In this document: positions 10,666-21,000 of the stretch, piece by piece | Layout: every line of letters starts with the position of its first letter | How positions within the stretch are numbered: position 1 is the stretch's first letter | From: Liolophura sinensis | Taxonomy: Eukaryota > Mollusca > Polyplacophora > Chitonida > Chitonidae | Assembly: GCF_032854445.1 (NCBI RefSeq) | Contig: NC_088300.1 | Location: forward strand, 82,001,084 to 82,065,083 | DNA: 64,000 bases | Direction of reading: 5' to 3' | Notes under the pieces: generated by a model | The model's input: only the letters and a program-made list of their open reading frames with translations | What the model was told of the DNA's origin: nothing | The model's database searches: none | Translations under genes and position numbers: made by a program

Positions 10666-10724
10666 CTTACGGAATAGCCACGAAGAACAGTGAGGCTTAT
10701 AGATTCAATTAAGAGGCCACTTAG
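10666..10724. promoter_or_regulatory. Divergent intergenic gap inside the Polinton
   Basis: Only about 60 bp separate the minus-strand gene starting at 10665 from the plus-strand frame opening at 10725. Any promoters for both directions must lie here or inside coding sequence. I see no clear TATA motif beyond CTTATAGATTC. Confidence 0.3.
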
Positions 10725-11962
10725 AAGGCCGGGGCATTTCATAGTTTCCAAACCCACACAGAGCAGCTCACGCGATTTGACATCTACATCGATGAAAAGA
10801 AGGCCTTTTCAGTCCAGTTCACAGATGTGTTGGCCAAGTACTGGCTGCCAAAGATAACCAGCAATTCCATTGTTCAGGCCTGGAACACCAATCCTATGCA
10901 ATTCTGGCAGAACCAAGTGAACTTCGCGGTCTGGTGCGCAACCACAGGCTGTGGCGTCTCTGCAAAAGACCATCTTCTCGCCCCCGACCAACGAATAAGG
11001 GCCCTGTACACGTTCCATGTTTATTACCAAGTTAGGCGGATCTTGGAAGAGATAAAGGCCCCCTTGCCGCAAGACAGAGCGTGGGTGACATTCGAAAACC
11101 CCTACGACAAGAGGGCCTATGAGAGGATTTGTAGGGAGTTCCACGTAGATACGCACACAGACTGGAGGCGAAGTGGGGTGAATCACGGCCTCGGAGTGGC
11201 ATATTACTTTATCACGGGAATGGACTACAGCCCCAATGGCGATGGGACCTTCGATCCGAGCAGGATGTCGTTCTCTAGAAAGCCTACAGCGCTGCACGTC
11301 GACTACATCAAGCAGGACGCCGAGGAGGCTTGGGCGTCGTTCATTGTCGGCACATCCCAAGGACGCAGCCAGGCGTAGAGCGCCTCAAAGATTCCATCCG
11401 GACATACGTGTGGGCTATTTTAGGCGCCCAAGCGCAAACAAGGGCGCGTATTCTAGGCACGGGCACAGCCTTCGACGCGCAAAAACAGTTTATCGCGAAC
11501 GTTGAAGACGCTATTTCCTCTCCGATCGACCTTCCGTCTGCTATCAAACGCTACCAGCACGTGCTACAGTATGCCAGGAGCGCTGTGAACTTTGTGTATG
11601 GCATAGGCCTATATATGGCCCCCAGCGACATGCTTCTTCAGATCGGCCATGTGGCGAACTACAACAAAATCGTCGTGACAACAGAGGACCAGAAGCTAGG
11701 CGCCAATGAGGGTGTGAACACTAAAGTGCCGCCCACTTTGCACAAGCGCGCACCTGACCACGGGATCGTAAAGGCACAAGAAAGCGTCCCACCACCCACC
11801 GCGCGCGTTCAGCATGTTGTAGTTCGCCACATGGCCGATCTGCGCCCCAAAGCGGCTAAAGAACCCCTATTTCCAGACCAAAAGAATCACGATGCGGAGA
11901 AGACAGCTATCATCGTCGCTGGGGTTGGTGTCGGCTTACTGCTGCTGTGGACTATACGTTAA
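10725..11962 (+). pseudogene. Polinton structural or membrane protein gene, frameshifted, C-terminal TM
   Basis: A continuous plus-strand frame opens after a stop at 10722 and runs to 11378. It contains LTRFDIYIDEKKAFSVQ and NPMQFWQNQVNFAVWC. It has no ATG near its expected start, so the 5' end is damaged or the start codon is lost. The frame then shifts near 11,350-11,390 into the frame that ends at 11962, with YVWAILGAQAQTRARILG and a C-terminal hydrophobic helix (IIVAGVGVGLLLLW). Together about 410 codons. I recognise the arrangement as a recurrent Polinton protein but know no function for it. A membrane-anchored virion component is inferred from the C-terminal helix. It ends tail to tail with the next minus-strand gene, overlapping by 27 bp. 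Confidence 0.55.
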
Positions 11963-13235
11963 ATACTTACGAACAGCCACGAGCAATAGGCAGCCTACTG
12001 CGAAGACTAGGGCCCAGACATTATCGGCCAGCCACCCAGCCGCTTTCCCGAGAAGATTCAGTAGCCAGGACACGATACTGCCAATAATACCCGGAATCGC
12101 AGCGGCAGCCTTCCCAGCCAGCTTGCCAAGGGCGCGCGCCAAGGACGGGAGATGCTTTTTCACCCATTCTTTAAGACCACGCCCGTCGGATGGAGGTGGT
12201 GTTGGCTGGATGCCCCCGCCGGACCCGCCAGTCAGCGCCAACTTTATCGCTAACCCCAGTGTCGAGATCGCCATCCCAATTGCCGTGAGAATGGAGACCA
12301 CGGATATTCCCTGCTCCCGGAAGAGGGTGCGGACGCGCTCGGCCAGAGTAGAATCCTTGTGTAGGATGCGATCACTCGTCTGCTTGATTCGGCGTATTTG
12401 CGTGCGCAGGGCTTCGGCCGTTAAAGAGGCTGCTTCGAGCCGGGCCACCCTCTCGTCCTCGAGATTCCTTATCCGATCTGCGATCCGACGCCGGGAAAAT
12501 TCATCAGGGGCCTCCTCCAACTTCTGTTTTTGTTTTGCGATGTCCTTATCGAGACTTGACAGCTTGACGAGGTTATTCGCGTGTTCGCCTTCCGAGGTCT
12601 GCAGTGCCTTGCCAAGCCCCAGAAGTTCTCGCATGGGAAGAGGAGGGTCGTTTATCGTTTCAAGAGCCCGCCCGACCTCACTATCCGTCAAGCTTGTTTC
12701 CAGCGTGTGGACAGCATCAGCGTCCTTTCTCGCTGGTTGGCTTAAATCCTCCAGCTGCCTCGCCGGCCGCGGCACCGAGTTCTGAACTCGCTGTCTCCAG
12801 GGCTGCGACTGCTGCCGGGTGCAACGATGTTTGTTCTTTGCTTTTGCTTTTCCAATCTATAAAGCCCAGCTCCCCTTCCCCGCTAACAACATTAACCCCT
12901 CCGGTATTGGCGACTGTTGAGAGGGCTAGCGGTTCACCTGTTCGTTTTTTGATGATGTCCAGATTGGGGTGGGCCACGAGTCGCAGACGCCCTTGGACAA
13001 CTTCAAACTTAGTGTAATCGCGAAAGAGGGGGGTAAGGCTGGGATCCGCCTTCGCCAAGGCATCGTAATAATCATTCACGGCGGCCTGCGTCAGCTCTTG
13101 TTGAAGGTTTCTGGCGGTCGCACCCCGGCTTTGTTGCTCGAGAACATCATCACCTGCAAGGAGAGGGGTCTGCTCGTCGCCGTTTTCCTCTCGGGCGTCG
13201 TCGAATGCCGGGTTATCAAAGTCATAGTCTGCCAT
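11936..13235 (-). pseudogene. Polinton coiled-coil/membrane protein gene, frameshifted
   Basis: The N-terminal frame (ATG at 13235, MADYDFDNPAFDDAREE) ends at 12717 and the remaining part continues in another frame to 11936. The break lies between about 12,717 and 12,790. The middle is a charged coiled coil (about residues 220-320 overall, LDKDIAKQKQKLEEAPDEF). A hydrophobic helix follows (VSILTAIGMAISTLGLAIKL), then a Gly/Pro linker. The C terminus is a long amphipathic and transmembrane region with ALGKLAGKAAAAIPGIIG and NVWALVFAVGCLLLVAV. I recognise the C-terminal block as a widespread Polinton protein of unknown role. Membrane insertion or virion association is inference. Confidence 0.6.
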
Positions 13236-13277
13236 AATCCTCGTATTGAACTTTCAAGGTACGCCTTCAATACAACA
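13236..13277. promoter_or_regulatory. Divergent gap between membrane protein and capsid genes
   Basis: Only 42 bp separate the minus-strand start at 13235 from the capsid ATG at 13278. Core promoter elements for the late plus-strand block would be expected here or just upstream. No clear motif is visible. Confidence 0.3.
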
Positions 13278-14556
13278 ATGGATGCATACGGACGCAGGCT
13301 AAACCCCTTCAAAACACTCCGTAAGCATCTCGGGGTACAAGGTGTACGGCAGTCCTTGGTCGTCACCAATAACCCGAGTACGATCGACCGGAATCAACAA
13401 CTTTTGGTCCACTTCCCCAACCTCGGCCCAAATGACGTCATTGTGCCCGGTACCGTGCGCTTGGCCTTCTCGATCACGATCAATTCATCCGACCCGAACG
13501 CCACAGTGGTCGGGAATCTCGGACGCGCAGTAGTCAAGAAAACCACGATCAGAATCAGCGGGAATGAGGTAATGTCCATCGACGACTCTGATGTGTTTCA
13601 TTGCTACGGCGACTTATAGCTGACCAAAAACGAACGGCAGAATGCGGCCTACCAAGGCATCGGCAGCGAAAGTATGCTTAAACTTCGAGTCGGAGCGGAG
13701 GACGCAAGTGACGACGATGCTGGAGAAAATGCCATCGCTCACGCCTTTGGCAACCGGTTCCACATCCCGCTAGACTTTGAGCTTCTAGATAGCCACATGC
13801 CATTCCACCAGAGTGCCTTGGCCGACCGACTGGAGTATGAACTGACGTTCAACGATTACGGCCGGGTTATAAAGACAACAGACGATGCCGACGCGACTTA
13901 CACCATCGACAACATCAGCCTGGAGTTCGATATGGTCACCGAAGAGGAGCTCGCTAGACATATCCGTACCCAGCTTGCCGGGGGCGTCTCCATACTGTAT
14001 GATCGCGTCCTCCGCCACTGAAAGTTTGTGAAGGACAAGTCTGATACTCTCTGGAGCATAAACCTGAACACGCCCGCGAGAGCAATGAAGGGCATCCTCA
14101 TGCTGTTCGAGGCTAAAGGAACCCCGTGGAGGAGGAGGTCGGAATCCTTCTACAACCCGAAGATCACCAAAGTAGAAGTCACAATAGAAGGGGTCCCCAA
14201 TCAGCTGTACAGCCAGGGCATGCGGGCGTACCAGCAATGGGGCGAGGTCAACAAGTTCTTCGTCAACTCACCCCTTAAGAAGCGGGACCCTGAGGTGGCC
14301 AGGGTCGTAAGACTTAGGCCTGGTAAACGTGTCCCTGGAAGAGTTCTTGACGTCCAAGCACGCCTTCTGGCTTGACCTGAGGACAAGCGACGATGACGAG
14401 CTGCATGGCAGTGGGAGGCGCGTGATGAACGCCAGCGAGGGGATTACGATACAGGTGACAAAAGAGAGAGAAGAGCCCGGCGTGTTGAACGTATATCTGT
14501 ATGTGATCATGGACGCAAAGCTTTACATCCAGAATGGTAGATTACCGGTTTATTAA
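13278..14556 (+). pseudogene. Polinton major capsid protein (double jelly-roll), disrupted
   Basis: The gene starts MDAYGRRLNPFKTLRKHLG and would encode about 426 residues. It forms the hexon-like shell protein of Polinton virions, related to animal proteins labelled F54H12.2-like. Beta-rich segments with FPNLGPNDVIVPGTVRL, FHIPLDFELL, NISLEFDMVTEEELA and, near the end, ASEGITIQVTK and LYVIMDAKLYI fit the family. The frame is interrupted by an in-frame TAG at 13617-13619, an in-frame TGA at 14019-14021 and a frameshift at about 14,310-14,330. The last 23 bp overlap the ATPase start. It heads the plus-strand morphogenesis block. The family assignment rests on context and resemblance and is fairly secure. 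The copy cannot make a full capsid protein. Confidence 0.75.
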
Positions 14557-15142
14557 AAACGCCCACTGCGCAATTATCAGTGGGCAGACGGGATGCGGCA
14601 AAACAGTCTTCATGCTGGACCTGCTTGAGGGCCCTTACCGCGGTTTCTTTCATCACATTGTGATCCTGTGTCCCACTCTTAAATATAACAAGGTGTACCG
14701 GCGGCGATGGATACTGTCTGACCCAGAGGTCTATTGTTTGGACCCCGGCAAGCGGCTCAACGACTTTCTGAGAGCTTTCTACAGCTTCTTCGAGGGGGAA
14801 CCCACCTTATACATCATCGATGATTGTAGCGCTTTGAAGGCGATGACGAAGAAACAAAAAATGCTGTCATTCATGGCTTTTTCAGGCCGTCATGCAGAGC
14901 AAAGCGTCTGGGTCCTCATTCAGAAATACAACGCCATCCTCACAGACTTTCGCGAGCAGACAAAGTGGGTGGCTTTCTTCAACTGCAAAGATCGGCACTC
15001 GTTCAAAAAATGCCTGGAGGAGAACGACGTCATCGAGACCGAGAGCGAAAAGGCAGAGGTTCGACAGTTGCTCAAGGACAATCTGCATTCTAAGCTCCTG
15101 CTAAAGACTGATTTGCCTAGCACATATCAGGTTTTATATTAG
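14534..15142 (+). CDS. Polinton genome-packaging ATPase (FtsK/HerA type), intact
   Basis: The frame of 202 codons is uninterrupted. Walker A is GQTGCGKT at residues about 18-25 and Walker B is LYIIDDC at about 93-99. A later polar segment (WVLIQKYNAI) fits a sensor strand. Such ATPases pump the genome into preformed capsids in Polintons, virophages and many large DNA viruses. Length of about 200 residues is normal for Polintons. It follows the capsid gene with a 23-bp overlap, the usual order. It is one of the few intact core genes in this element. Confidence 0.9.
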   Translation: MVDYRFIKNAHCAIISGQTGCGKTVFMLDLLEGPYRGFFHHIVILCPTLKYNKVYRRRWILSDPEVYCLDPGKRLNDFLRAFYSFFEGEPTLYIIDDCSALKAMTKKQKMLSFMAFSGRHAEQSVWVLIQKYNAILTDFREQTKWVAFFNCKDRHSFKKCLEENDVIETESEKAEVRQLLKDNLHSKLLLKTDLPSTYQVLY

Positions 15143-15169
15143 ACGTAGGCGACATTATTCCAATGAAGC

Positions 15170-15769
15170 ATGGATACCGACGAGCTTATAGACGAGATTC
15201 TGGGCGCAGATAAGATGCCCGACCTCAGCCAACAGCCCGGCCTCAGCCAGCAGCCCGGCCTCAGCCAACAAGATGATGCACGGCAGCTCAGGGATAGGCT
15301 GGCGGCACTTGCGGCGGGTGGGCAGGCCAAGCGATATCTGGGAAAAGACGTAACGGCCGCTGAGATCGACGCCATGAGCGACGAAGACGTTGAAAGGTTG
15401 TACTCCCGGTACGAGGCTAAGCTCGGTGCGCGGATGGTTAACGGTCTCGGAGGTATGTTCTTGAGATCATATGTAAGGGCGGCCAGCTGGCTCCAACCTA
15501 TCCCACCCGAGAATCGACCAATGCTAATGGCACAGCTCGCCACCGACCCATTTGTTGAACAGGCGATTAGCAGTGCTAGCTGCTGGCTGTACTACTGCTA
15601 TGGTAAGTGCTTAGCTCCGTTAACCATGGCGTTGACCACTGCTGAGCACTGCTCATTTAAACACCACTGCTGTCCTAGAAATGAGCCGTATGATCCAGAG
15701 GAACATGAGTACAACGAATCCGGAAGGCCCGAAGGAATTGGAGAGGGTGACAGCGGATTCTACGAATGA
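15170..15769 (+). CDS. Polinton hypothetical protein with N-terminal Gln/Pro repeats (199 aa)
   Basis: An intact frame begins at ATG 15170, 27 bp after the ATPase. Residues about 18-34 repeat LSQQPG nearly three times, encoded by an 18-bp direct repeat at 15,231-15,276. The middle is acidic and helical (DVTAAEIDAMSDEDVERLY). A more hydrophobic part contains MFLRSYVRAASWL and YGKCLAPLTMAL. Several Cys and His residues (CSFKHHCC) lie near the C terminus. I recognise no enzyme signature. In particular I do not see the His-Cys pattern expected of the adenovirus-type protease. Its tail overlaps the next gene. Confidence 0.6.
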   Translation: MDTDELIDEILGADKMPDLSQQPGLSQQPGLSQQDDARQLRDRLAALAAGGQAKRYLGKDVTAAEIDAMSDEDVERLYSRYEAKLGARMVNGLGGMFLRSYVRAASWLQPIPPENRPMLMAQLATDPFVEQAISSASCWLYYCYGKCLAPLTMALTTAEHCSFKHHCCPRNEPYDPEEHEYNESGRPEGIGEGDSGFYE

Positions 15770-16191
15770 CAGCCCTGCGAAGAATCCCCAAAAAGTCGCT
15801 GCGGGTCGAGCGGGTGCTGCAGCGAGAAAGGCCAAGGCTGAAAAGCTCCAGGACGATCTTCGCGAAGCTAAGGCTGCTTTGCTTGGCGCAGCTGATTCTA
15901 CTAAGAAACAGCCGAAGGAACCGGATTCTACGAAGGAGTGGGAAGCCACAGATTTTGCGAAGGGACTTGATTCTACGAAGGAACGGGCACACCAAATCAC
16001 CCACTGGACGACACTGGATGGCGTTATTAGGCGTTGGCAGCCTTGCAGTGTTAGTGTTGCTACGCGTGTGGCGCAGCCGCGATACAGCACAAGAAGATAT
16101 TACGCCTGTTCCATCGCAAGAACAGAAACTCCATTTAAATACACGTCGCGACCCTTTCTATATAGAGCGACATGTCTACTCCAACCAGTGA
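15681..16191 (+). pseudogene. Polinton basic/coiled protein with C-terminal TM, frameshifted
   Basis: The first frame starts at 15681 or at ATG 15705 (MSTTNPEGPKELERV). It has a basic Ala/Lys region (KVAAGRAGAAARKAKAEK) that could bind nucleic acid, followed by three DSTK repeats. Near 16,015-16,030 coding sense moves to another frame that has a hydrophobic helix (LLGVGSLAVLVLLRVW) and ends with RRDPFYIERHVYSNQ. The RRDPFY tail is a feature I associate with a recurrent Polinton membrane protein. The function is unknown. It overlaps both neighbours, as is common in the block. Confidence 0.5.
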
Positions 16192-16411
16192 CGGAAAAGT
16201 GCTAGTCAACGCGGCCTACCACGCCGCTGTGGTCTCTCTCCTGGCTACTGGGTACGCTCGTCTCGGCCAGATGTTCCTGAAAGGAGCCCTCCCGAAGCTG
16301 GACTTAACACCCCGTGACGTCGGCATGGTCATTGCAGATGTAGGCCTGGCCATGTTTTCGAAGGAGTTGCTAATTAAACAGGGGCTCCTTCCTCCCAATA
16401 TAATCAAGTAG
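16172..16411 (+). CDS. Polinton small hydrophobic protein (79 aa), intact
   Basis: The frame is intact and starts inside the end of the preceding gene. Residues about 12-38 are moderately hydrophobic (YHAAVVSLLATGYARLG). A second helix (MVIADVGLAMFSKELLI) is followed by KQGLLPPNII. Small proteins of this pattern recur beside Polinton morphogenesis genes. A membrane role is inferred from composition only. The next gene starts three bases after its stop codon. Confidence 0.6.
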   Translation: MSTPTSDGKVLVNAAYHAAVVSLLATGYARLGQMFLKGALPKLDLTPRDVGMVIADVGLAMFSKELLIKQGLLPPNIIK

Positions 16412-16413
16412 TA

Positions 16414-16854
16414 ATGGCCTCCATGGCAATGATGATGGGCGGTGCCACCGTAAACGCTCTGGCCTTCAGCGGGAGCAACTATATGTTTTCGATGCTAAGG
16501 AATTCCGGTGTCGACGAAGAGCGGAGGCGCCATGACCGCGCTCTAGAGCAGCTCCAAGCCGCCCAGGAAAAATAGGCCCGAAAGCGTACTGAGCGCTTGG
16601 ACTGGATCAGTGATGAACTCCGCCGCCAGGGCCACGCTGTCCAAACGTTCCGGGATGTCGACGCTGCAATCCGCGAGTATTCTAGGGTCACAGGCAAAAC
16701 TCTTAAACGCGACGCGCTTCTGGGCTCAGGGCCACAGCCCTCCGATTTCTATGTGCCTAGTGAAGACAAAAAACACCGCGAGATAACCTTCGTCATCCTG
16801 GGAATGTGTGTGGTGGGGGGTGTGAGTTACGGAATCGCAAAACTCACCAAGTAA
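16414..16854 (+). pseudogene. Polinton conserved protein with one internal stop (147 codons)
   Basis: From ATG 16414 the frame reads MASMAMMMGGATVNALAF, then a charged helix, an in-frame TAG at 16573-16575, and continues in the same frame to the stop at 16854. Downstream it has RTERLDWISDELRRQ, TFRDVDAAIREYSRVTG and SDFYVPSEDKKHREI, ending in a hydrophobic helix (FVILGMCVVGGVSYGIA). I recognise the RLDWI...DVDAAxREY pattern as a recurring Polinton protein of unknown function. Two hydrophobic ends around a helical middle suggest a membrane protein. The phase is kept across the stop, so a single point change explains the break. Confidence 0.65.
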
Positions 16855-17009
16855 TCCGAACTGACTGTGCCGGACTCGCCATCGAGCTCCTCGCCGTATG
16901 GCAGGCACGACCTTAGTAGTGAGGTGGTTCTGCGCACGCAAATACGCCGGATGATTAACATCTTTTTCGTCGCAAATCTGTTAGAGGGCTGCTAGAATAC
17001 CTTGATGAC

Positions 17010-18027
17010 ATGGCTAGTAAGGTGTCTGCTCGCCTGGCAAATATCTACTACAGCCCTCGTGGGTACTGGAAGGGCCGCGCGGCCATCCAGAAACTTGCCA
17101 CTGCGGCTAAAGTCTCCGAAGATGTGGCCCGGGCCTGGCTGGAAAAGCAGGCTATCTGGCAGATTTACTTGCCCCCTCCCAGAAAAATACCGACGCCTAT
17201 GTTCGATGTTTCCACGCCGAATGACCTCCACCAAGCCGATCTTCTATTTCTACCACATCATCGGCGAGGCCGGAAGCTGTATAAGTACGCGCTGACAGTT
17301 GTTGATGTCGCTTCTCGCTTTAAGGAGGCGGAACCTCTGGCTACTAAAGATTCCAAAGAAGTCGCTGATGCTCTCTCTCGCATTTACAAGCGGGGACCCC
17401 TTCGATGGCCGAAGCTTCTCCAAGTTGACCCTGGGCGCGAGTTCATGGGTGCAGTCAGCCAAATGCTGGCCAAACACGATGTCACAGTCCGCCGAGGCCG
17501 CGTGGATATCCACCGAGACCAAGGCATAGTGGAGCGTTTCAACCGTACTCTGGCTGAGCGGCTCTTTGGACATCAGTACGCCCAGGAGATGCGCCTCCCT
17601 CCCGAACATCGGTCTACTGAATGGGTGGTTCGGCTGCCCTTTGTTGTGGCTGCTCTGAATAACGAGACAACGAGACTGATCGGTAAAAAGCCGAAAGACG
17701 CCATCCAGGCAAAAGAGGTGCCACAAAAGCCTTCCTCGACGGTTCCAGGTCGTCCCGTTGGACTTAATGAGCGGAAGATCCCCGAGGGTGTTGACGTTCG
17801 TTATCTCTATCAACCTGGAGAGCTGGAGGGCGGTCGCCGTCGCGTGGTGGTCTGTGTGGTCTCTAGAGATGTATCGGCTGGGGCGCTCTGTCACAAAGCC
17901 TAATGAGCCCGTGCTGTACTATCTAGACGATACGTCGGATGGCCCGCAACGGGGATTCGTTCGTGAGGAGTTGCTTATAGTGCCTCCCGATAGTCAGCTT
18001 CCCCCGGATGGGGTTCTACAACGCTAG
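17010..18027 (+). pseudogene. Polinton integrase (rve family, DDE) with chromo-like tail, one frameshift
   Basis: The protein inserts element DNA into the host genome. The N-terminal region (YYSPRGYWKGRAAIQKLA) precedes the catalytic core. Visible catalytic residues are the Asp in LHQADLLFLP, the Asp in LLQVDPGREFMGAV and the Glu in GIVERFNRTLAERLF. The C-terminal part with VRYLYQPGELEGG then YYLDDTSDG and RGFVREELLIVPPDSQLP fits the SH3/chromo-like tail of the family. The frame shifts near 17,830-17,850, separating core and tail. About 339 codons in total, close to the usual length. The frame is open upstream to about 16,970, so an earlier start is possible. It is the last gene of the plus-strand block and runs towards the polymerase. 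Confidence 0.85.
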
Positions 18028-18074
18028 TAGTTCCTCGAAGTGGATGTCCATTTCAGCCCATCCTGCGGGCGCCG

Positions 18075-21000
18075 TCAAGGTGGCGCATCTGTATGGCCAT
18101 AAGCCAAGGTGTGGACACCATCTTCGGCGATCCAGCGCTTACTATCGAAGGGGGACAGTGAGACCTTATTCAGGTGGTGCCCATAGATATGGTGGCGCTC
18201 TGATCGCCGTCCATACCGTGGCCGAAGATCTTCTTCTCGAAGAGGTCCTCCTTGTACTGCTTATGGCGGATGCGCTTTTTTTCACGCCCTTGGCCTTCTT
18301 AATGTTGGCTCCACCTGCCTCCAGAATAGAGTACATCTTGGGACGCAGACCAATGTATTCGGCGATCGGCCGCCCCGCGCACTCGTCCTTCATTTTCCCC
18401 CAAGACCTTCATATTTGCTACGCTGTGCAGGGGGTGGTCTTGTGGGTAATCTGAGGTGTCGTACAGGTTTGCATTCTCAGCCATATCCCTATAAACATCC
18501 TCAGTCTGAATCTCGAGTAGCAGACTATCCGTGTCAGTGTAGAGGAGCTGGCAGCGCTGTTCGTACTGGGCCTTCATGTGGTTGTAGTAAAAGTCGTACA
18601 TCAGGTGCTTGGAGAGATCTAGAATGCTCATGCCAACATAGATAGGTCGGTTTAGGACTAGACGGGTCTTGTGCATCTGAATCGCTGCGAGGTCATCATC
18701 AAATATGTTTGCCCGTGCGAAGCTCGGGCTGGCTATCAAGCGTCGGAGCTTGTCGTCTCTCCGGAGCGTACCAGCTTGACGTCCACACGCTTCCGGAGGT
18801 TCTCCATAGTTTTTCCGAAGACCGAGTTGTTCATTAGCTTGTACAGGTCCTTCTCGAATTTACTCGCGGCCGTTTTTCGGAGCTCGGTGTTCATCCTGAT
18901 ATAGGGTTCCATCCAAGGGCTCTGGGCGAATCTCAGGGCCCGGTGAACCTTTGTCAGGCACATTCCCAGAGATAGATACAGCTGTAGGTTCCGGTAGTGC
19001 AGGACGTACCGTTCCTTGTTGCGGAGGTTGGGGACCAGCTTTACGACCTCGGTAGGCGCTTTCTTACCGAGAAGACCATGCTGATAGTCGGACATTCACT
19101 CCTTCTGGAGCACCAGACGCTCCGGGGCTAATGGGTAGCCGTTATGTGCGTTATGTAGGTCGGCCGGATACTCTAGGTCGACCTTGAGGATGTAACCCTC
19201 AGGACTATCGTGGGGGTGGGTAGCAATCGTTTCACCGAGAGGCTGCGCGCCACCTACCCACTTGAAGCCGCCCGCTGGAAGGAACTGACTCATAGCCCAG
19301 CCATATAGGTTATTGGCGTCTAGGTATTGGATGTAGCTGTTTGGACTTTCGGGGTTGTATCCCTCCACCTGCGGATTATTGGCTTTGGCGTATCGCTTAC
19401 TTACGATGGAGATACCTCCTCGCCACCCTTTCTCAAGGAAGAGATGTTGGTCATAGTCCGTCAACAGCTCCAGCTCTACCCTGGTCTTCTTGAACAGCGC
19501 ATCCCACGAGAGACCTGGGCTCGTAAAGTAGTGAGCAGGGTCCGATCCATACTGCCGTAAACAAGTCTTCCGGAAGGCCTCAAACACATCGGCCAACAGG
19601 AGCACGTCTGTGCGGCAGTAAAGGTCTGTGTAGTCTCCCAGATTGGTGCAGTCAAATACCTTCCAAACCTGCTGAGCATGGGTGTAGTCCTCAACGCTAA
19701 TGCCTGAGACTTTGGGCTTACTGTAGAAAGCTTCTTTAGTTGGGAGGCTGGACTCGTCGAAGCGCTCCCAGGGGTCCATATACTCAAAGGGGTAGACACC
19801 CTTGCACATGAGTAACTTGCGTTTTTCTTCGGGAGGCTCATACCGGGCTGTGATGTGGAAAGCCTCAGGTTTGTTGGCCTCTACCAGATTGTCAAGGGAA
19901 GTCGGTAAGAATTGAACGCTGTCGATGAAGCGGAGCTGCCCCAGCGAGAAGGAGATGTACTTTTCCGTGTTGTTGGGGATGCAGGAGGTGCGGCCCTCCA
20001 CCTTACTTATGGCTTGCATCAAGAGGTGCCCGTCGTAGCCCCGTAGGTTGTGGAAGACTACTGGTATGGCTGTTTTAGGTCCCAGCCGCAACTTTAGGTT
20101 GCATACGTTATGGGCCGCGCCTCTGTACTTGCCGATGATATGGTAGTGATCGCGCACAGAATCGGCGCCTAGAGGCTTCTCACACACGTGACAGGTTGTG
20201 GCGTTGTTGTGGGCCTGCCAGTCCTGGGGAGTCATCCTCATGGCTATAGGGTTAGCTAAAACATCTTTGATTTCCCGCTCCTCCTGCCGGAGAGCTCTGA
20301 GGAAGTGTTCCGTCGCTTCAGAGCCTGTGTATTCCACTGGGTATTTTGTGTGGCCGTCACAACGCACCACAACATAGCAGTAACTACATGGCTCGTGGTG
20401 CTGAGTCTTTTGAGTGTTGCTCTCTGTAGGTGACGCGGGTGGGCCTTCAACCTTTTAGGTCAGAGCCTTAAAGTCGGCATATATGATGAACGGAGCCGGT
20501 AGCTGTTTGTGGTGGTTCTGAAAGGTGAACTTGTTTTCCCCCTCCTGGGGCATTTCCACCCTCACCGCCGTCTGGCCAATCCCACGGCATTCCGGCTTAT
20601 GCGCCTCGAGCAGGTCCTCCCTTGTGTAACCGTGTAGACAACGCCCGCAGAAGTGTTTGCGATCTGGCGCCTTACTTTCTTGGAACAGGAGACGGTTGAG
20701 ATCTTTTATCCACGTATAATGGAATTTGCCTGCCTTCCCAATCCGCAGCAGATTGATTCGGGGCGTGTCGCCGGGCTGCTTGCTGAGACGATGCACGATC
20801 ACACCCTTGTCCCACCAGAACACGTTGATGGCGAGGTCGTTCTTTTCCTCCACTTTAGGGATCTGAGAGATGGGCGTGGGGGCGTCGATCCCCCCACAGT
20901 CAAGACCATCATTGCTGGGATACTTTGTTGGTCTTTTAGGGTGCCCGGCGGCTGGAAATAAGGCAGACCGGAGTGCCCATCGGAGGCAGTCGTCGTCTTT

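Noticed and set aside
10809-11360. 183-codon minus-strand frame
   Set aside because: It is the antisense shadow of the plus-strand Polinton gene at 10725-11962, whose composition and C-terminal helix look like protein.
11892-12785. 297-codon plus-strand frame rich in Arg and Ser
   Set aside because: Antisense shadow of the coiled-coil/membrane protein gene on the minus strand.
13617-14021. Programmed readthrough or recoding in the capsid gene
   Set aside because: Two stops of different type plus a later frameshift, and similar breaks in most other genes, point to decay and not to recoding.
17250-17894. 214-codon minus-strand frame
   Set aside because: Antisense shadow of the integrase, whose catalytic residues are on the plus strand.
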